A program made the translations under genes and the position numbers. DNA of 64,000 nucleotides. Source: CAWEHU01 sp963808965. GTDB lineage: Bacteria > Pseudomonadota > Alphaproteobacteria > Acetobacterales > Acetobacteraceae. The notes beneath the pieces are model-generated. The model ran no database searches. It was not told the DNA's origin and was given only the letters and a program-made list of their open reading frames with translations. How positions within the stretch are numbered: the first letter of the stretch is position 1; every line of letters begins with the position of its first letter. Where the stretch lies: assembly GCA_963808965.1 (NCBI GenBank), contig CAWEHU010000015.1:30659-94658 (forward strand), read 5' to 3'. Positions 40,462 to 49,940 of the stretch are shown in pieces.

Positions 40462-41192
40462 AGCCTGCGCAAGGAACCCTGCGTGTTTTCGAGAACCCGG
40501 ACGATTTGGCGCGGGGCGCGGCCGAATTCCTGTGCGAGGCCGCGGAGCGCAGCACAGGCAGGTTCGTGGTGGCGCTGAGCGGCGGATCCACGCCGAAGCC
40601 GCTGTATCGTCGCTTGGCCGAGGATCCACTTAAAGGCCGCCTTCCGTGGCAGCGAGTGCACTGGATCATGGGCGACGAGCGCTTGGTCCGCGAGACGGAT
40701 CCCGCAAGCAATTTCGGCATGGTCTGCGACACCATGTTGTCGCACGCGCCAGCGCCCCGCGAGAACATCCATCCCGTCCCGACCGAAGGGGTGTCGCTCG
40801 ACGAGGCCGCCGAGCAGTACGAGAAGACACTGCAACAGCTCTATGGCAGCGCGACTCTCGATCCGAGCCGGCCGCTCATTGATGTGTGTCTGCTCGGAAT
40901 GGGAGATGACGGCCACACGGCGTCGCTGATTCCGGGGCAGCCGGTGCTGGAGGAGCGGCGGCGCTGGGTGGCGGGCGTCGGGCATGGCAGGCCGGAACCA
41001 CGCATCACGCTGACCTATCCGGCACTGGACAGCAGCCGGATCGTCGCATTTCTGATTGCCGGCAAAGGCAAGCAGGCGATTCTGGATCAGGTGCTTTCGG
41101 GTGGCAGTACCGTGCCGGCGGCGCGCGTGAAGCCGGCGGGCGAGATGATCTGGTTCGTGGATCGCGAGGCGGCCGGGAGATGGGCTGAGTGA
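40458..41192 (+). CDS. pgl: 6-phosphogluconolactonase
   Basis: A 244-residue SOL/DevB-type lactonase: VVALSGGSTPKPLYRRL near residue 38, HWIMGDERLV, and LGMGDDGHTASLIPG near 150 with its catalytic histidine. It opens the lactone made by zwf and, by inference, by the F420-dependent enzyme at 9873. The start overlaps the HAD stop and the stop overlaps the rpiA start, so translation is coupled. Confidence 0.94.
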   Translation: MKPAQGTLRVFENPDDLARGAAEFLCEAAERSTGRFVVALSGGSTPKPLYRRLAEDPLKGRLPWQRVHWIMGDERLVRETDPASNFGMVCDTMLSHAPAPRENIHPVPTEGVSLDEAAEQYEKTLQQLYGSATLDPSRPLIDVCLLGMGDDGHTASLIPGQPVLEERRRWVAGVGHGRPEPRITLTYPALDSSRIVAFLIAGKGKQAILDQVLSGGSTVPAARVKPAGEMIWFVDREAAGRWAE

Positions 41193-41887
41193 GCGATGTC
41201 GATGCCCAGAAGCGCGCGGCCGCGGAGGCCGCCGTAGCACTCGTTAAAGACGGGATGGCGCTTGGTCTGGGCAGCGGCTCGACCATGATATTCGCGGTGC
41301 AGGCGCTTGCGCGCCGCGTGCGGGAGGAGGGATTGCAGGTCCGCGGCGTGGCGACCTCGGTGCGCACCGAGGAGCAGGCGCGAGGCCTCGGCATTCCGCT
41401 TACTGATTTTGCTTCCGTTACAGGTCTGGACCTCGCGATCGACGGTGCGGACGAGGTGGAAGCGGGCACGCTTCGGCTCATCAAGGGCTTGGGCGGCGCC
41501 CTGCTGCGCGAGAAGATCGTTGCGGAAGCGGCGCGGCGCTTCGTGGTCGTCGCGGACGCGAGCAAGGTGGTCAAGCGCCTGGGCGAGCACGCTCCTGTGC
41601 CGGTCGAGGTGGCGCGCTTCGGCCATGAAATGACGGCTCGGCGCTTGTCGGGTCTCGCAGGCCGGCCCGTGCTGCGGCGGGGGGCCGATGGGGCGCCGTT
41701 CGTCACGGATAACGGCAATCTGATCTATGATTGCCACATCGGTCCGATCGGCGAATCGAAGTCGCTGGACATAGCGCTGGGCAGCATCGCGGGCGTGGTT
41801 GGGCACGGGCTGTTCCTGGAAGGTGTGGAGCAGGCGATCATCGGCGAGCCGGATGAATCCACGCGGGTGATGCGACGCTCCGTGTAA
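41189..41887 (+). CDS. rpiA: Ribose-5-phosphate isomerase A
   Basis: A 232-residue RpiA interconverting ribose-5-phosphate and ribulose-5-phosphate. GLGSGSTMIFAVQAL near residue 30, DLAIDGADEVEAG near 85 with the catalytic aspartates, and IKGLGGALLREKIVAEAA near 100 are all present. The GTG start overlaps the pgl stop. It is the penultimate gene of the pentose-phosphate operon. Confidence 0.95.
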   Translation: MSDVDAQKRAAAEAAVALVKDGMALGLGSGSTMIFAVQALARRVREEGLQVRGVATSVRTEEQARGLGIPLTDFASVTGLDLAIDGADEVEAGTLRLIKGLGGALLREKIVAEAARRFVVVADASKVVKRLGEHAPVPVEVARFGHEMTARRLSGLAGRPVLRRGADGAPFVTDNGNLIYDCHIGPIGESKSLDIALGSIAGVVGHGLFLEGVEQAIIGEPDESTRVMRRSV

Positions 41888-41919
41888 TAGCGGAAAGGCC
41901 GGAACCGGGGGAGGGCACG

Positions 41920-42510
41920 GTGCAACAGGACGAGAGCGGCAGCGGCCGTACTTCGCGGAAGGTGGCACCTGTCTGGGCGGAACTGCCAGACGCGATCAGC
42001 AAGCCCGTGGTCGCTGTCGTGATGGGCGTTTCCGGTTCCGGGAAGACGACCGTGGCGGCGCTGCTCGCAGCGGCGATGCACTGGCACTTTCAGGAAGGCG
42101 ATGACCTGCATCCGGCAGCGAATGTCGAGAAGATGCGCGGCGGACATCCGCTGAACGACGCCGACCGGCTGCCCTGGCTCCATGCGATCGCCGGCGTGAT
42201 CGACCGCTGGCGCGCTGATGGTAAATCCGGGGTGCTGACGTGCTCCGCTCTGAAGCGCGCCTATCGCGATCTGATCATCGGAGAGCGTTCGGGTGTGGCC
42301 CTGGTGTATCTGAAGGGCTCCCGCGAGGTGATCGGTGCGCGCATGGCGGCGCGACATGAGCACTATATGCCGCTCGCGCTGCTTGACAGCCAGTTTGCCA
42401 CACTGGAGGAGCCCACAGCCGACGAAAACCCGATCGAGGTGGCGGTCAAGGGAACGCCGCCGGGAATTGTCGAGGAGATCGTTCGCCGCTTGGCGGAGCG
42501 CTTCGGCTGA
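41920..42510 (+). CDS. gntK: Gluconokinase
   Basis: About 196 residues, or about 160 if a later start is used. The P-loop VMGVSGSGKTTVAALLA is followed by FQEGDDLHPAANVEKMRGGHPLNDADRLPWL, the GntK signature, and by VLTCSALKRAYRD. It phosphorylates gluconate to 6-phosphogluconate. The GTG start at 41920 adds an N-terminal extension of about 30 residues that other family members lack; no better start is seen nearby. Thirty-two bases after rpiA, probably the last operon gene. Confidence 0.92.
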   Translation: MQQDESGSGRTSRKVAPVWAELPDAISKPVVAVVMGVSGSGKTTVAALLAAAMHWHFQEGDDLHPAANVEKMRGGHPLNDADRLPWLHAIAGVIDRWRADGKSGVLTCSALKRAYRDLIIGERSGVALVYLKGSREVIGARMAARHEHYMPLALLDSQFATLEEPTADENPIEVAVKGTPPGIVEEIVRRLAERFG

Positions 42511-42563
42511 CAGGAAGCTGCTCCGGTCATAGCGATGATGAATCGGCCCGCACACTATCGGCG

Positions 42564-43568
42564 ATGGACAGAGGTGCATTGAAGACCACCCGCCGTGCGT
42601 TCTCCGGCGCGGCCCTGGCTTTGGCGTGTGCCGGAACGCTCGGTTCTGCTCGCGCCCAGTCCGAAGTCCGGCTTGGGGTTTTGCAGTTCGGGACGGTGCA
42701 ATGGATTGCCGACGTGATCCGCCGAAACGGTTTGGAGGCGTCGCACGGGATAGCGCTTCGCACCTTGATCCTCGCCAACAGCGATGCCGGGCGGATCGCG
42801 CTGATGGCGAATTCGGCGGACGTCGTCGTGTCGGACTGGCTGTTCGCCGCCGCCCAGCGCAGCGCCGGCACGCGGCTGTGCTTCGCGCCTTTCTCGGATG
42901 CGACAGGCGGCGTGATGGTGGGTCCGGACTCGACCCTGGGCGGACTGACGGACCTAAAAGCGCGAAGAATCGGGGTTGCGGGAGGATCAATCGACAAATC
43001 CTGGCTGCTGGTTCAAGCAGCCGGGCAGGCGAAGGGCATTGATCTTGCCCGAGCCACACGGGTCGCGTTCGGCGCCCCGCCGCTGTTGAACGCCAAGCTG
43101 CTCCAGGGCGAGCTAGATGCGGTGCTGACCTACTGGAACTTCGCCGCAAGGCTGCAAGCGGCGGGATGCCGCCAAGTCGTTTCCGTGGCCGACTGCGCGC
43201 GGAGTCTCGGCTTGCCCCCGCCGTTGAACCTTGTCGGCTACGTGTTCCGTCAGGAATGGGCTGACGCGGATCCTGCCAGGATCAACGGCTTCCTTCGAGC
43301 CGCAGCCGAAGCCGACCGGCTTCTCGCCAGCTCCGATGCTGAGTGGCATCTGGTCCGCCCGCTCATGGATGCGCCCGATGACCGGCTATTCGAGACGCTG
43401 AAGCAGCATTACCTCGCCGGTATCGCCCACACCACGGCCGAGCAGGAGCAGCGGACGGCCGCCCGGGTGCTGGATGTCCTCCTGCGCACGGGCGGCGTCC
43501 AGGCGACCGCCGGGCTCGAGCGACTTCCTGAGGGACTGTTCTGGCCCGTGCCGGATGCGGCCACATAG
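42564..43568 (+). CDS. NitT/TauT-type ABC substrate-binding protein
   Basis: A 334-residue binding protein with a twin-arginine-like N-terminus (TTRRAF then an alanine-rich hydrophobic stretch to about residue 31). The mature part has LGVLQFGTVQWIADVIRRNGLE and GGLTDLKARRIGVAGG, typical of the NMT1/SsuA group. The ligand may be an organic or inorganic anion; nothing in the window tells which. It begins a three-gene importer, with the permease start overlapping its stop. Confidence 0.82.
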   Translation: MDRGALKTTRRAFSGAALALACAGTLGSARAQSEVRLGVLQFGTVQWIADVIRRNGLEASHGIALRTLILANSDAGRIALMANSADVVVSDWLFAAAQRSAGTRLCFAPFSDATGGVMVGPDSTLGGLTDLKARRIGVAGGSIDKSWLLVQAAGQAKGIDLARATRVAFGAPPLLNAKLLQGELDAVLTYWNFAARLQAAGCRQVVSVADCARSLGLPPPLNLVGYVFRQEWADADPARINGFLRAAAEADRLLASSDAEWHLVRPLMDAPDDRLFETLKQHYLAGIAHTTAEQEQRTAARVLDVLLRTGGVQATAGLERLPEGLFWPVPDAAT

Positions 43569-44325
43569 GAACGGCGCTCGCCTGCTGCTGATCCGGGGCC
43601 TGTCGCTGACGGGTTTCATGGTCCTGTGGTGGCTTATCGCTCGCGAAGCGGCCGCCCCGCAGCTTCTGCCCGCGCCGGAGAGGGTGGCCGCGTTCGCATG
43701 GAGCGCGGCTGCGAGCGGTGAGATGGCTCGCCAAATCGGCGCGACCCTGCTGCGAGTGGCCGCGGCGTTTGCCTTATCGATGACCTTCGGAGCAATCGGC
43801 GGCTACGCCGCAGGACGCTCCGCTTCAGCGAATGCCGTCATGGATCCGTGGCTGATCGTGGGGCTGAATCTGCCGGTGCTGGTCGTGATCGTGCTCGCCT
43901 ATATCTGGGTGGGATTGAACGAGATCGCGGCGGTGCTGGCCGTCACGATAGCAAAGACGCCCTCGGTGATGGTCATCATGCGAGAGGGCACTCGCGCACT
44001 CGATCCAGGCCTCGAGGACTTGGCTGCGGTCTACCGGCTCCCGCCACTTCGTCGCGTGCGGCGCATTGTGTTGCCGCAGCTTGCGCCGTATCTGGCCGCC
44101 GCCGGGCGGAGCGGGCTCTCGATCACGTGGAAGATCGTGCTGATCGTCGAGCTGCTCGGGCGTCCGGATGGGGTAGGGTTCGTGCTGAACCTCTACTTTC
44201 AGAGCTTCAACGTGGCCGGTATTCTCGCCTACGGCCTCGCGTTTGCCGCCATCATGCTGTGCGTCGAATCGGCGCTGCTGCAACCGTGGGAGCGGCGCGC
44301 CAATGCTTGGCGGCTCGGCGCTTGA
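43555..44325 (+). CDS. NitT/TauT-type ABC permease
   Basis: A 256-residue membrane protein with about six hydrophobic segments. The EAA-like loop is visible at LEDLAAVYRLPPLRRVRRIVLPQLAPYL. It starts inside the end of the binding-protein gene and overlaps the ATPase gene at its own end, so all three are coupled. Its partners are the binding protein at 42564 and the ATPase at 44303. Confidence 0.85.
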   Translation: MRPHRNGARLLLIRGLSLTGFMVLWWLIAREAAAPQLLPAPERVAAFAWSAAASGEMARQIGATLLRVAAAFALSMTFGAIGGYAAGRSASANAVMDPWLIVGLNLPVLVVIVLAYIWVGLNEIAAVLAVTIAKTPSVMVIMREGTRALDPGLEDLAAVYRLPPLRRVRRIVLPQLAPYLAAAGRSGLSITWKIVLIVELLGRPDGVGFVLNLYFQSFNVAGILAYGLAFAAIMLCVESALLQPWERRANAWRLGA

Positions 44326-45037
44326 AGTCGCTATCGAAGCTAAGGATTTCGTCACGACAACCGGACAGGTCCGCCCGGTCCTGCGCGCCGTGCGCTTCGT
44401 CGCCCATCGGGGCGAGATGCTGGCTCTATTCGGCCCGTCCGGCGTCGGCAAGAGCACGGCACTCCGCATCATTCTCGGGCTCGACACCGATTTCCGGGGC
44501 TATGTTCGCTGTCGCGAACGCCGCATCGCAGCGGTGTTCCAGGAGCCGCGACTGGTACCTTGGCTCAACATTCTCGACAATCTTCGGTTGGTCCTTCACG
44601 GCTCCGACCCGGAGCCCGATCTATCCACGTTGCTGGACCAGGTCGGATTGGCAGGCGGCGAGCATCGCTTTCCGCGCGAGCTCTCTCTCGGAATGGCCCG
44701 GCGTGCGGCGCTGGCCAGGGCGCTCTCGGTCGAGCCGGCGCTGCTTGTGCTGGATGAGCCCTTCGTTTCCCTCGACCCATCGCTCTCGGCACGTCTGGCC
44801 GCGTTGGTGGCGCAGCGCGCGCGGAAATTCGAGACCCTCGTATTGCTGGCGACACACGATCTCGATCAGGCGCTCGGTGTGGCGCATCGCGTGCTCGTCC
44901 TGTCCGGGCAACCGGCGACCCTCGCCGAAGATCGCCGGGTGCCCGATCCCGGAGACACGAACGGCATCGCGAGACTGCGCGCCGACCTACTGGCCCGCTT
45001 TCCGTTCTTCGGTGCCCCGGAAGAAGGGCTCGGATAA
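44303..45037 (+). CDS. ABC importer ATPase
   Basis: A 244-residue ATPase: Walker A FGPSGVGKSTALRI near residue 45, Q-loop VFQEPRLVPWLN, and Walker B LLVLDEPFVSLDP near 153. The signature reads LSLGMARRAALARAL instead of LSGGQ; this degenerate form occurs in the NitT/TauT group. It energises the importer encoded by the two genes before it. Confidence 0.87.
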   Translation: MLGGSALEVAIEAKDFVTTTGQVRPVLRAVRFVAHRGEMLALFGPSGVGKSTALRIILGLDTDFRGYVRCRERRIAAVFQEPRLVPWLNILDNLRLVLHGSDPEPDLSTLLDQVGLAGGEHRFPRELSLGMARRAALARALSVEPALLVLDEPFVSLDPSLSARLAALVAQRARKFETLVLLATHDLDQALGVAHRVLVLSGQPATLAEDRRVPDPGDTNGIARLRADLLARFPFFGAPEEGLG

Positions 45038-45086
45038 GGCGTGATCTTGGCTGGCCGCGCGCATTACACTCAGGGATGGACCCAAC

Positions 45087-45408
45087 ATGGAGGAAGCTAA
45101 GGTGTTTGTGGTCGGCGTGTTGTATCCCCCGAGTGCGCAATTCGACCTGAAGTCACTATCTCGACACGCACATTCCTCTGGTTCAGTCGTGCTGGGGCCA
45201 GCTCGGCCTCAAGGACGTGCGTGTCCTGCGCGGGAAGGGTGGTCCGGGCAGTGACGCTGCGATCTATGCGACCGTGGCGCTGCTGAGCTTCGAGCACCAC
45301 GACTCTTTCCAGGAGGCAGTCAAGCAGCACGGGAAGGAGGTGATGGGCGACATCCGCAACTTCACCGACGCCGAGCCGGTGATGCAATTCTTTGAGCCGG
45401 TCGGGTGA
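45087..45408 (+). CDS. EthD-like small protein (frameshifted)
   Basis: About 106 residues. The start gives KVFVVGVLYPPSAQFDLK. The next frame gives LDTHIPLVQSCWGQLGLKDV and ALLSFEHHDSFQEAVKQHGKEVMGDI, the ferredoxin-like EthD fold with its conserved YYxxxHxPL motif. The frames meet near 45151-45158 (AAGTCACTATC; AAGTACTATC restores KYYLDTHIPL). One extra base. EthD proteins occur with degradative oxygenases and their exact role is usually unclear. Confidence 0.75.
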
Positions 45409-45418
45409 ACGCAAAAAA

Positions 45419-45461
45419 TTGACGCGGCTCGTCAACCGGCCTTAGTGTCCAAATCTGGACA
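45419..45461 (+). promoter_or_regulatory. Promoter and operator of the RES/Xre toxin-antitoxin operon
   Basis: TGTCCA-AATC-TGGACA (45446-45461) is a perfect 6+4+6 inverted repeat. A -35-like TTGACG lies at 45419-45424, so the palindrome would overlap the -10 or start region. This is the expected place for an autoregulating antitoxin to bind. Confidence 0.6.
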
Positions 45462-45474
45462 TCGAGGCGTTGCC

Positions 45475-46002
45475 GTGACCGCGAGGCCATCTCGGAGGCA
45501 AGGTTCCCTTTCTCCCGACCCGATGCTTCCGGATGAGCATCAGTTCTCGGCGGAAAATCGAAAACGACTGAGCGGGCCGGCGCTCCGGACTTTCGGGGCG
45601 ATCGCCGATCTCTGGAAGCTGACCGAGGCCGAGCGGCTGCTCGTGCTCGGCCTTCCGCCGCGTTCCACGTATTACGGCTGGCTCAAGTCGGCACGCGCGC
45701 ACCACGAGCTGACTCTGCCACTCGACACGCTGCTGCGGATCTCGGCGGTGCTCGGCATCCACAAGGCGCTTCGCATCCTGTTCGAGACGGAGCCGGAGGG
45801 TGTGGAATGGCTGAGGGGACCGCATGACGGCCTGGTATTCGGCGGCAAACCGCCGCTTGCGCTTGTAACCGGAGGCACCCAGGACGGGCTGCTGATCGTG
45901 CGGCGATTTCTCGATGCGGCGCGCGGCGGCCTCTACATGGAGCCGAACGCGACGGACAATGCTTTCGAGCCTTATACGGAGGCCGATATCATTCTCCCAT
46001 GA
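45475..46002 (+). CDS. Antitoxin, Xre/MbcA/ParS type (DUF2384)
   Basis: About 175 residues from the GTG at 45475, which has GAGGCG upstream and avoids overlap with the operator palindrome. A helical DNA-binding region (residues about 35-110, containing LTEAERLLVLGLPPRSTYYGWL) is followed by the DUF2384 C-terminal part with HKALRILFETEPEGVEWL. It would neutralise the RES toxin and repress the operon. The stop overlaps the toxin start (ATGA), the normal order antitoxin then toxin. Confidence 0.85.
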   Translation: MTARPSRRQGSLSPDPMLPDEHQFSAENRKRLSGPALRTFGAIADLWKLTEAERLLVLGLPPRSTYYGWLKSARAHHELTLPLDTLLRISAVLGIHKALRILFETEPEGVEWLRGPHDGLVFGGKPPLALVTGGTQDGLLIVRRFLDAARGGLYMEPNATDNAFEPYTEADIILP

Positions 46003-46677
46003 CCGGCGCCTTCGCGGCCGCGCCGCGTCCGGCCTATCGTCTCATCGCTTCACGGTTCCCCCCTGTCGACGTTTTCGACACGGTGGCGAGCGCCGAGGAT
46101 GCGCGCGCCGTCATGGAACTTGAGGGCTGGACCAATGACCGGCTGGTCGCCGAAAGGTTGGTTCGTCTGCCGGAAAGCGAGTGGGTGTCACGGCCGGCCG
46201 AACGCCAGCGTGGTGATGGCCGCTTTCCTGCACACGGCGCCCGCGGGACTGCAATTCAGCTCGCCCGACCTCGGAGCCTGGTATGCGGCGGCATCGCTCA
46301 AGACATGCGCTTTCGAGGTCGCGCATCACCTTCGGCGCGAGATCATCGCTCGAAAGCTCGTCCAAGGGCGGCGGGTTTACCGTGCTTATGCGGCCAGGCT
46401 GGAGGGCAGTTATCTCGACATCTGCGGCCAACGCGAAGCTTGTCCCGATCTCTACGCATCCGACAGCTATGCGGCCTCACAGCTCTTCGGTGAGCAAGTG
46501 CGACGCTCCGAGGCTGCTGGGATCCTCTATGACAGCGTTCGCCATGAAGGCGGTACGAACGTCGTCGCTTATCGGCCACGCAACATCCTGGATGTCGCCC
46601 AGAGCGCACACTACGAAATCATCGTGCCGGCGCGGGGGAAAGTGATCATGCGAGCCTTGTCCGGATCGAGCTCGTAA
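45999..46677 (+). CDS. RES-domain toxin (frameshifted)
   Basis: About 225 residues. The first frame gives AYRLIASRFPPVDVFD, with the conserved arginine. The second gives PNASVVMAAFLHT, WYAAASLKTCAFEVAHHL, with the conserved glutamate, and NVVAYRPRNILDV. The frames meet near 46190-46200; one extra base. RES toxins degrade NAD+. The break could mean an inactive toxin, but the same type of error occurs in core genes of this window. Confidence 0.83.
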
Positions 46678-46695
46678 CACCTACAGGCCGACCGC

Positions 46696-48214
46696 CTATT
46701 TCCAGCTCGACAGGTAAAACCGCGGAATTTCGTCCTGCGAGGGTTTGAAATTCAGCTCCCGTGAGAATCCGTACGTGATCGAGTAGGTATAAAGTGGCAC
46801 CCATAGAGCGCGCTCGGTAATCAATCGGATCGCATCCGAATAATTCTTCCGCCGCTCGTCCGGATCGATGGTCGCGCCGCCCGCCTCGACCAGCTTCTGC
46901 ACTTCGGGGTCGCGGGCATAATCGGCTTCGCCGCCGGTGAAGAAGTACGGCAGGACCGCGGAGACATCGTTGATCGAGTAGCTACCCCAATCGCCCGCGT
47001 CCATCGGGTTTTTGCCCGCTTTTGCGCGCTGCACCTCGGGTGCGGTCTGCATGATGGTGAGGCGGGCGTTGATTCCCACCGCCTTTAGGTAATCCTGCAT
47101 GGCGTTTGCAAGCGCCGGCAGTTCGTAGGTGACAAGTTCAGTGTCGAATCCGTCCGGGTATCCAGCATCGGCAAGCAGCTGCTTCGCTTTGCCGGGATCA
47201 TAATCGTAGCGTACAGGCCGCCGTGCCGTCGCAGCCGAATTGCGTCGGAAAGCATGGGGTATCCAGGGGACGCGATCCTCCCTGCATGATTTGCCTGGCC
47301 ATGCTCCCCCGGTCGATCGCATGAAAGATCGCTTGGCGCACTTTCAGATTGGTCAGGGGATTTCCCTTGCCCGTACGTCCCGCCGCATCGAGGCTGATAT
47401 AGCCGATCCGCATGGATTCCGCGCGCAGGGCTTGCAGCGTAGGCACGCGGCTGATGGTATCGGACAGGTCTGGACTGAACTGCCATATCCAATCGACGCG
47501 CCCATTCAAAAGATCCGCCAGGTCCCGTCCGCTCACCGGATCTTGGTGGATCACCACGTTTTTGATGGCGGGCTTGCCCTTAGGACTGTCGACGTAATAG
47601 TCGTCGTAGCGCTCCAGATCGATCTCGTCCGTGCCCTCGGTCCTGGTGATCCGGTACGGGCCGGATCCCACCGGCGCGTGCGAGTAACCTTCCGGGCCGA
47701 CCTTCTCGCGATACGCCTTCGGCCAGATAGGCAGAACCATTGCGATATATTCGATCGCGGCGGGAAACACGCGCTTCAGCCTTAGCCGCACATGCGTGTC
47801 ATCGATCCGCTCCGCGCCGGCCAGGTATTGGTAGTTGCTTGGCACCGAAATGTTCGGATCGGTGGTTACGGTATTGACGGTGTAGACCACGTCGTCGGCC
47901 GTCAGCGGGTCGCCGTTGTGGAATTTCACATCCGGGCGCAGCTCGAACTCCAGGGTGGTGTCGTTAACCCACCTGTATGATCGTGCAAGCAGGCCCTTGA
48001 TTTGAAACGTTGCGGGATCGCGGTAGACAAGTCCGTCCCAGACATGCAGAGCCAACACCAGGCCGTTGCGAAGCGGGTTGTAGTAGGGATCGACATTGGT
48101 GACTTGCGTTCGCCAGGTGACACGGAGCGTGTCGGCCGATTTCTGTGCGTAGGCCGGCCCTCCCGCCAGCCCCGCTGCCAGAACCAGGCCGCCGAGCCAC
48201 GCGCCTCTGCGCAT
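46696..48214 (-). CDS. Family 5 peptide/solute-binding protein (frameshifted)
   Basis: About 505 residues with a signal peptide ending AYAQ (residue 24). The first frame gives the SBP_bac_5 start WRTQVTNVDPYYNPLRNG and FELRPDVKFHNGDPLTADDVVYT. It continues to FPTQFGCDG, where the second frame takes over (DYDPGKAKQLLADAGYPDGFD to FYLSSWK). Frames meet near 47212-47218; GGCCTGTACG with one T fewer restores AAVRYDYD. No permease or ATPase genes are adjacent, so it is an orphan binding protein here. Confidence 0.85.
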
Positions 48215-48295
48215 CGCTTTCCCCCGTCACACTCCCGTTCGCTGAACCTAGGAGCAGGGTTGGGCCGCCCGCAAGCCGCGTCGTGGGTTCCGCTA

Positions 48296-49078
48296 TCAGC
48301 CCATCGACGAGTTGAACGACCCGCCGTCGATCAGGAGATTCTGCCCCACGATGAAACCGCTCGAGGCGGCGCACAGGAAGGCGCAGGCCTCGCCGAACTC
48401 CCCTGGATCGCCGACCCGGGCCGCCGGGTTCGTTTTCGTCCTGTCGGCGATCACGTCCTCGATCGGGCGACCGGAAGTCTGCGCCAGGTGCTCGAAATTG
48501 CTGCGCAGCCGGTCGGTCATGAATGGACCGGGGAGCAGATTGTTGATCGTGACATTGTGGCGCGCCACTTGCCGCGCGAGCCCGGCGACGAAGCCCGTGA
48601 GGCCCGCACGCGCACCGTTGCTCATTCCCAACTCCGGGATTGGCGACTTCACCGAGCCCGAAGTGATGTTGACGATCCTGCCGAACTTGCGGCCGCACAT
48701 TCCGTCGATCACGGCTTTGATGAGGAAGATCGGCGTCAGCATGTTGGCATCCAGCGCGCGAATCCAATCGTCGCGGCTCCAGTTGCGAAAGTCTCCGGGC
48801 GGCGGGCCGCCGGCGTTGTTCACAAGGATGTCGGGCTCCGGGCAGGCGGCCAGGGCGGCGGCGCGGCCCTGCTCCGTCGTGATGTCGCCCGCAACGGGCG
48901 TGACCTTCGCGCCGGTTTCGCGACGGATCTCGTCGGCGGTCCGTTCCAGCGTCTCGGCCGTGCGCGCGGTTATCACGACTTCTACGCCCTCGCGCGCGAG
49001 CGATGTCGCACAGGCGCGGCCGAGCCCCTTGCTCGCCGCGCAAACGATTGCCTTGCGGCCTTTGATTCCGAGGTCCAT
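48296..49078 (-). CDS. SDR-family protein lacking the usual catalytic tyrosine
   Basis: A 260-residue SDR with AASKGLGRACATSLAREG as cofactor loop and NNAGGPPPGDF. Where classical enzymes have YxxxK the sequence reads PIPELGMSNGARAGLTGF, so the tyrosine is replaced by methionine and the lysine is absent. This is a known SDR subgroup (FabG-annotated, with an LSNxxRAG-like motif) whose reaction is uncertain. Downstream lies the binding-protein gene; upstream the thioesterase gene, 25 bases away. Confidence 0.85.
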   Translation of the reverse strand: MDLGIKGRKAIVCAASKGLGRACATSLAREGVEVVITARTAETLERTADEIRRETGAKVTPVAGDITTEQGRAAALAACPEPDILVNNAGGPPPGDFRNWSRDDWIRALDANMLTPIFLIKAVIDGMCGRKFGRIVNITSGSVKSPIPELGMSNGARAGLTGFVAGLARQVARHNVTINNLLPGPFMTDRLRSNFEHLAQTSGRPIEDVIADRTKTNPAARVGDPGEFGEACAFLCAASSGFIVGQNLLIDGGSFNSSMG

Positions 49079-49103
49079 CGCGTGTTTTCCCCCTCAGTTG
49101 CCG

Positions 49104-49538
49104 TTAAACGGCAATGGCCAATAGCTTCCGCCGGGTCTCCTCAGGGATCGCCAGCGGCCGCTCCGTCGCCGCATCGACGAATACATGGACGAAATGGCCC
49201 TCGGCGGCTGCAAGGTCGTCGTCATTGCGGAAGACCGCGACCTCGTAGCGGACGGAGCTGCGGCCGAGTTCCTTGACCCGGACGCCGACCGTGACCCGGT
49301 CAGGAAAGGCGACCGGCTTGTGATAGCGGCACATAACCTCCGCCACCACGCAATGTATGGGTCCCTCCAGCAGATCGACGACCCCGGCGGTGATTTCGAA
49401 ATAGGTCACGGCCGTGTCGAAGTAGGCAAAATAGACGACGTTGTTGACGTGCCGGAACGGATCGTTGTCGTGCCACCGCGTGGTGATCTCGTGGAAGAAG
49501 CGATAATCGGTGCGAAGGCCGGGCGGGTGTCGGGTCAT
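49104..49538 (-). CDS. Acyl-CoA thioesterase, 4HBT hot-dog fold
   Basis: A 144-residue hot-dog protein. RWHDNDPFRHVNNVVYFAYFDTA near residue 19 contains the Asp and HVNN residues of the 4-hydroxybenzoyl-CoA thioesterase/YbgC group. It would hydrolyse a short or aromatic acyl-CoA. It is the probable first gene before the SDR on the minus strand. Confidence 0.85.
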   Translation of the reverse strand: MTRHPPGLRTDYRFFHEITTRWHDNDPFRHVNNVVYFAYFDTAVTYFEITAGVVDLLEGPIHCVVAEVMCRYHKPVAFPDRVTVGVRVKELGRSSVRYEVAVFRNDDDLAAAEGHFVHVFVDAATERPLAIPEETRRKLLAIAV

Positions 49539-49571
49539 GCGTCTCGATTGCTGCCGTTGATCGGCGCGGGA

Positions 49572-49940
49572 CTACACCGGTTGAGAGGGCTCGTCCATGG
49601 GGGCCGCGGGCCCGGGCCATGGGGAGCGCCCGCCCTCGAGCGCGCGCTCTGCCGCGCCTGCGATGGCGGCGTCCACGATGCGCCGCTCAAGTTCACGCAG
49701 CGCACTGGCCGCTGCCGGAGACGCCGATCCGCTCGGGAGCGCGGTCCGGAGCGCGCCGAGGGCTTCCAAGAGCCGCCCACGCGCGGCGAGCACCTGCGCC
49801 AAGCCAAAGTTCGTGCTTGCGGAATGGGCCTGCTGTCCGCGTGCGTAGCGAAGGTGCCGCTCGGCCGCGTCGAGATCGCCTTGTCCATGCAGCGCGAGGC
49901 CGATCCCGCGAGTCGCCTCTACGAAGCCGGGCTGGAGCAC
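49572..49940 (-). CDS. TPR-like protein
   Basis: About 122 residues. Two to three tetratricopeptide-like helix pairs can be read (ATRGIGLALHGQGDLDAAERHL and NFGLAQVLAARGRLLEALGAL). The C-terminal 25 residues are low-complexity. The N-terminus may extend further or be truncated, as the start lies inside a repeat unit. Function unknown. Confidence 0.5.
   Translation of the reverse strand: MLQPGFVEATRGIGLALHGQGDLDAAERHLRYARGQQAHSASTNFGLAQVLAARGRLLEALGALRTALPSGSASPAAASALRELERRIVDAAIAGAAERALEGGRSPWPGPAAPMDEPSQPV

Noticed and set aside
45445..45475. GTG at 45445 as start of the antitoxin
   Set aside because: It overlaps the operator palindrome and lacks a ribosome-binding sequence; GTG at 45475 has GAGGCG before it.
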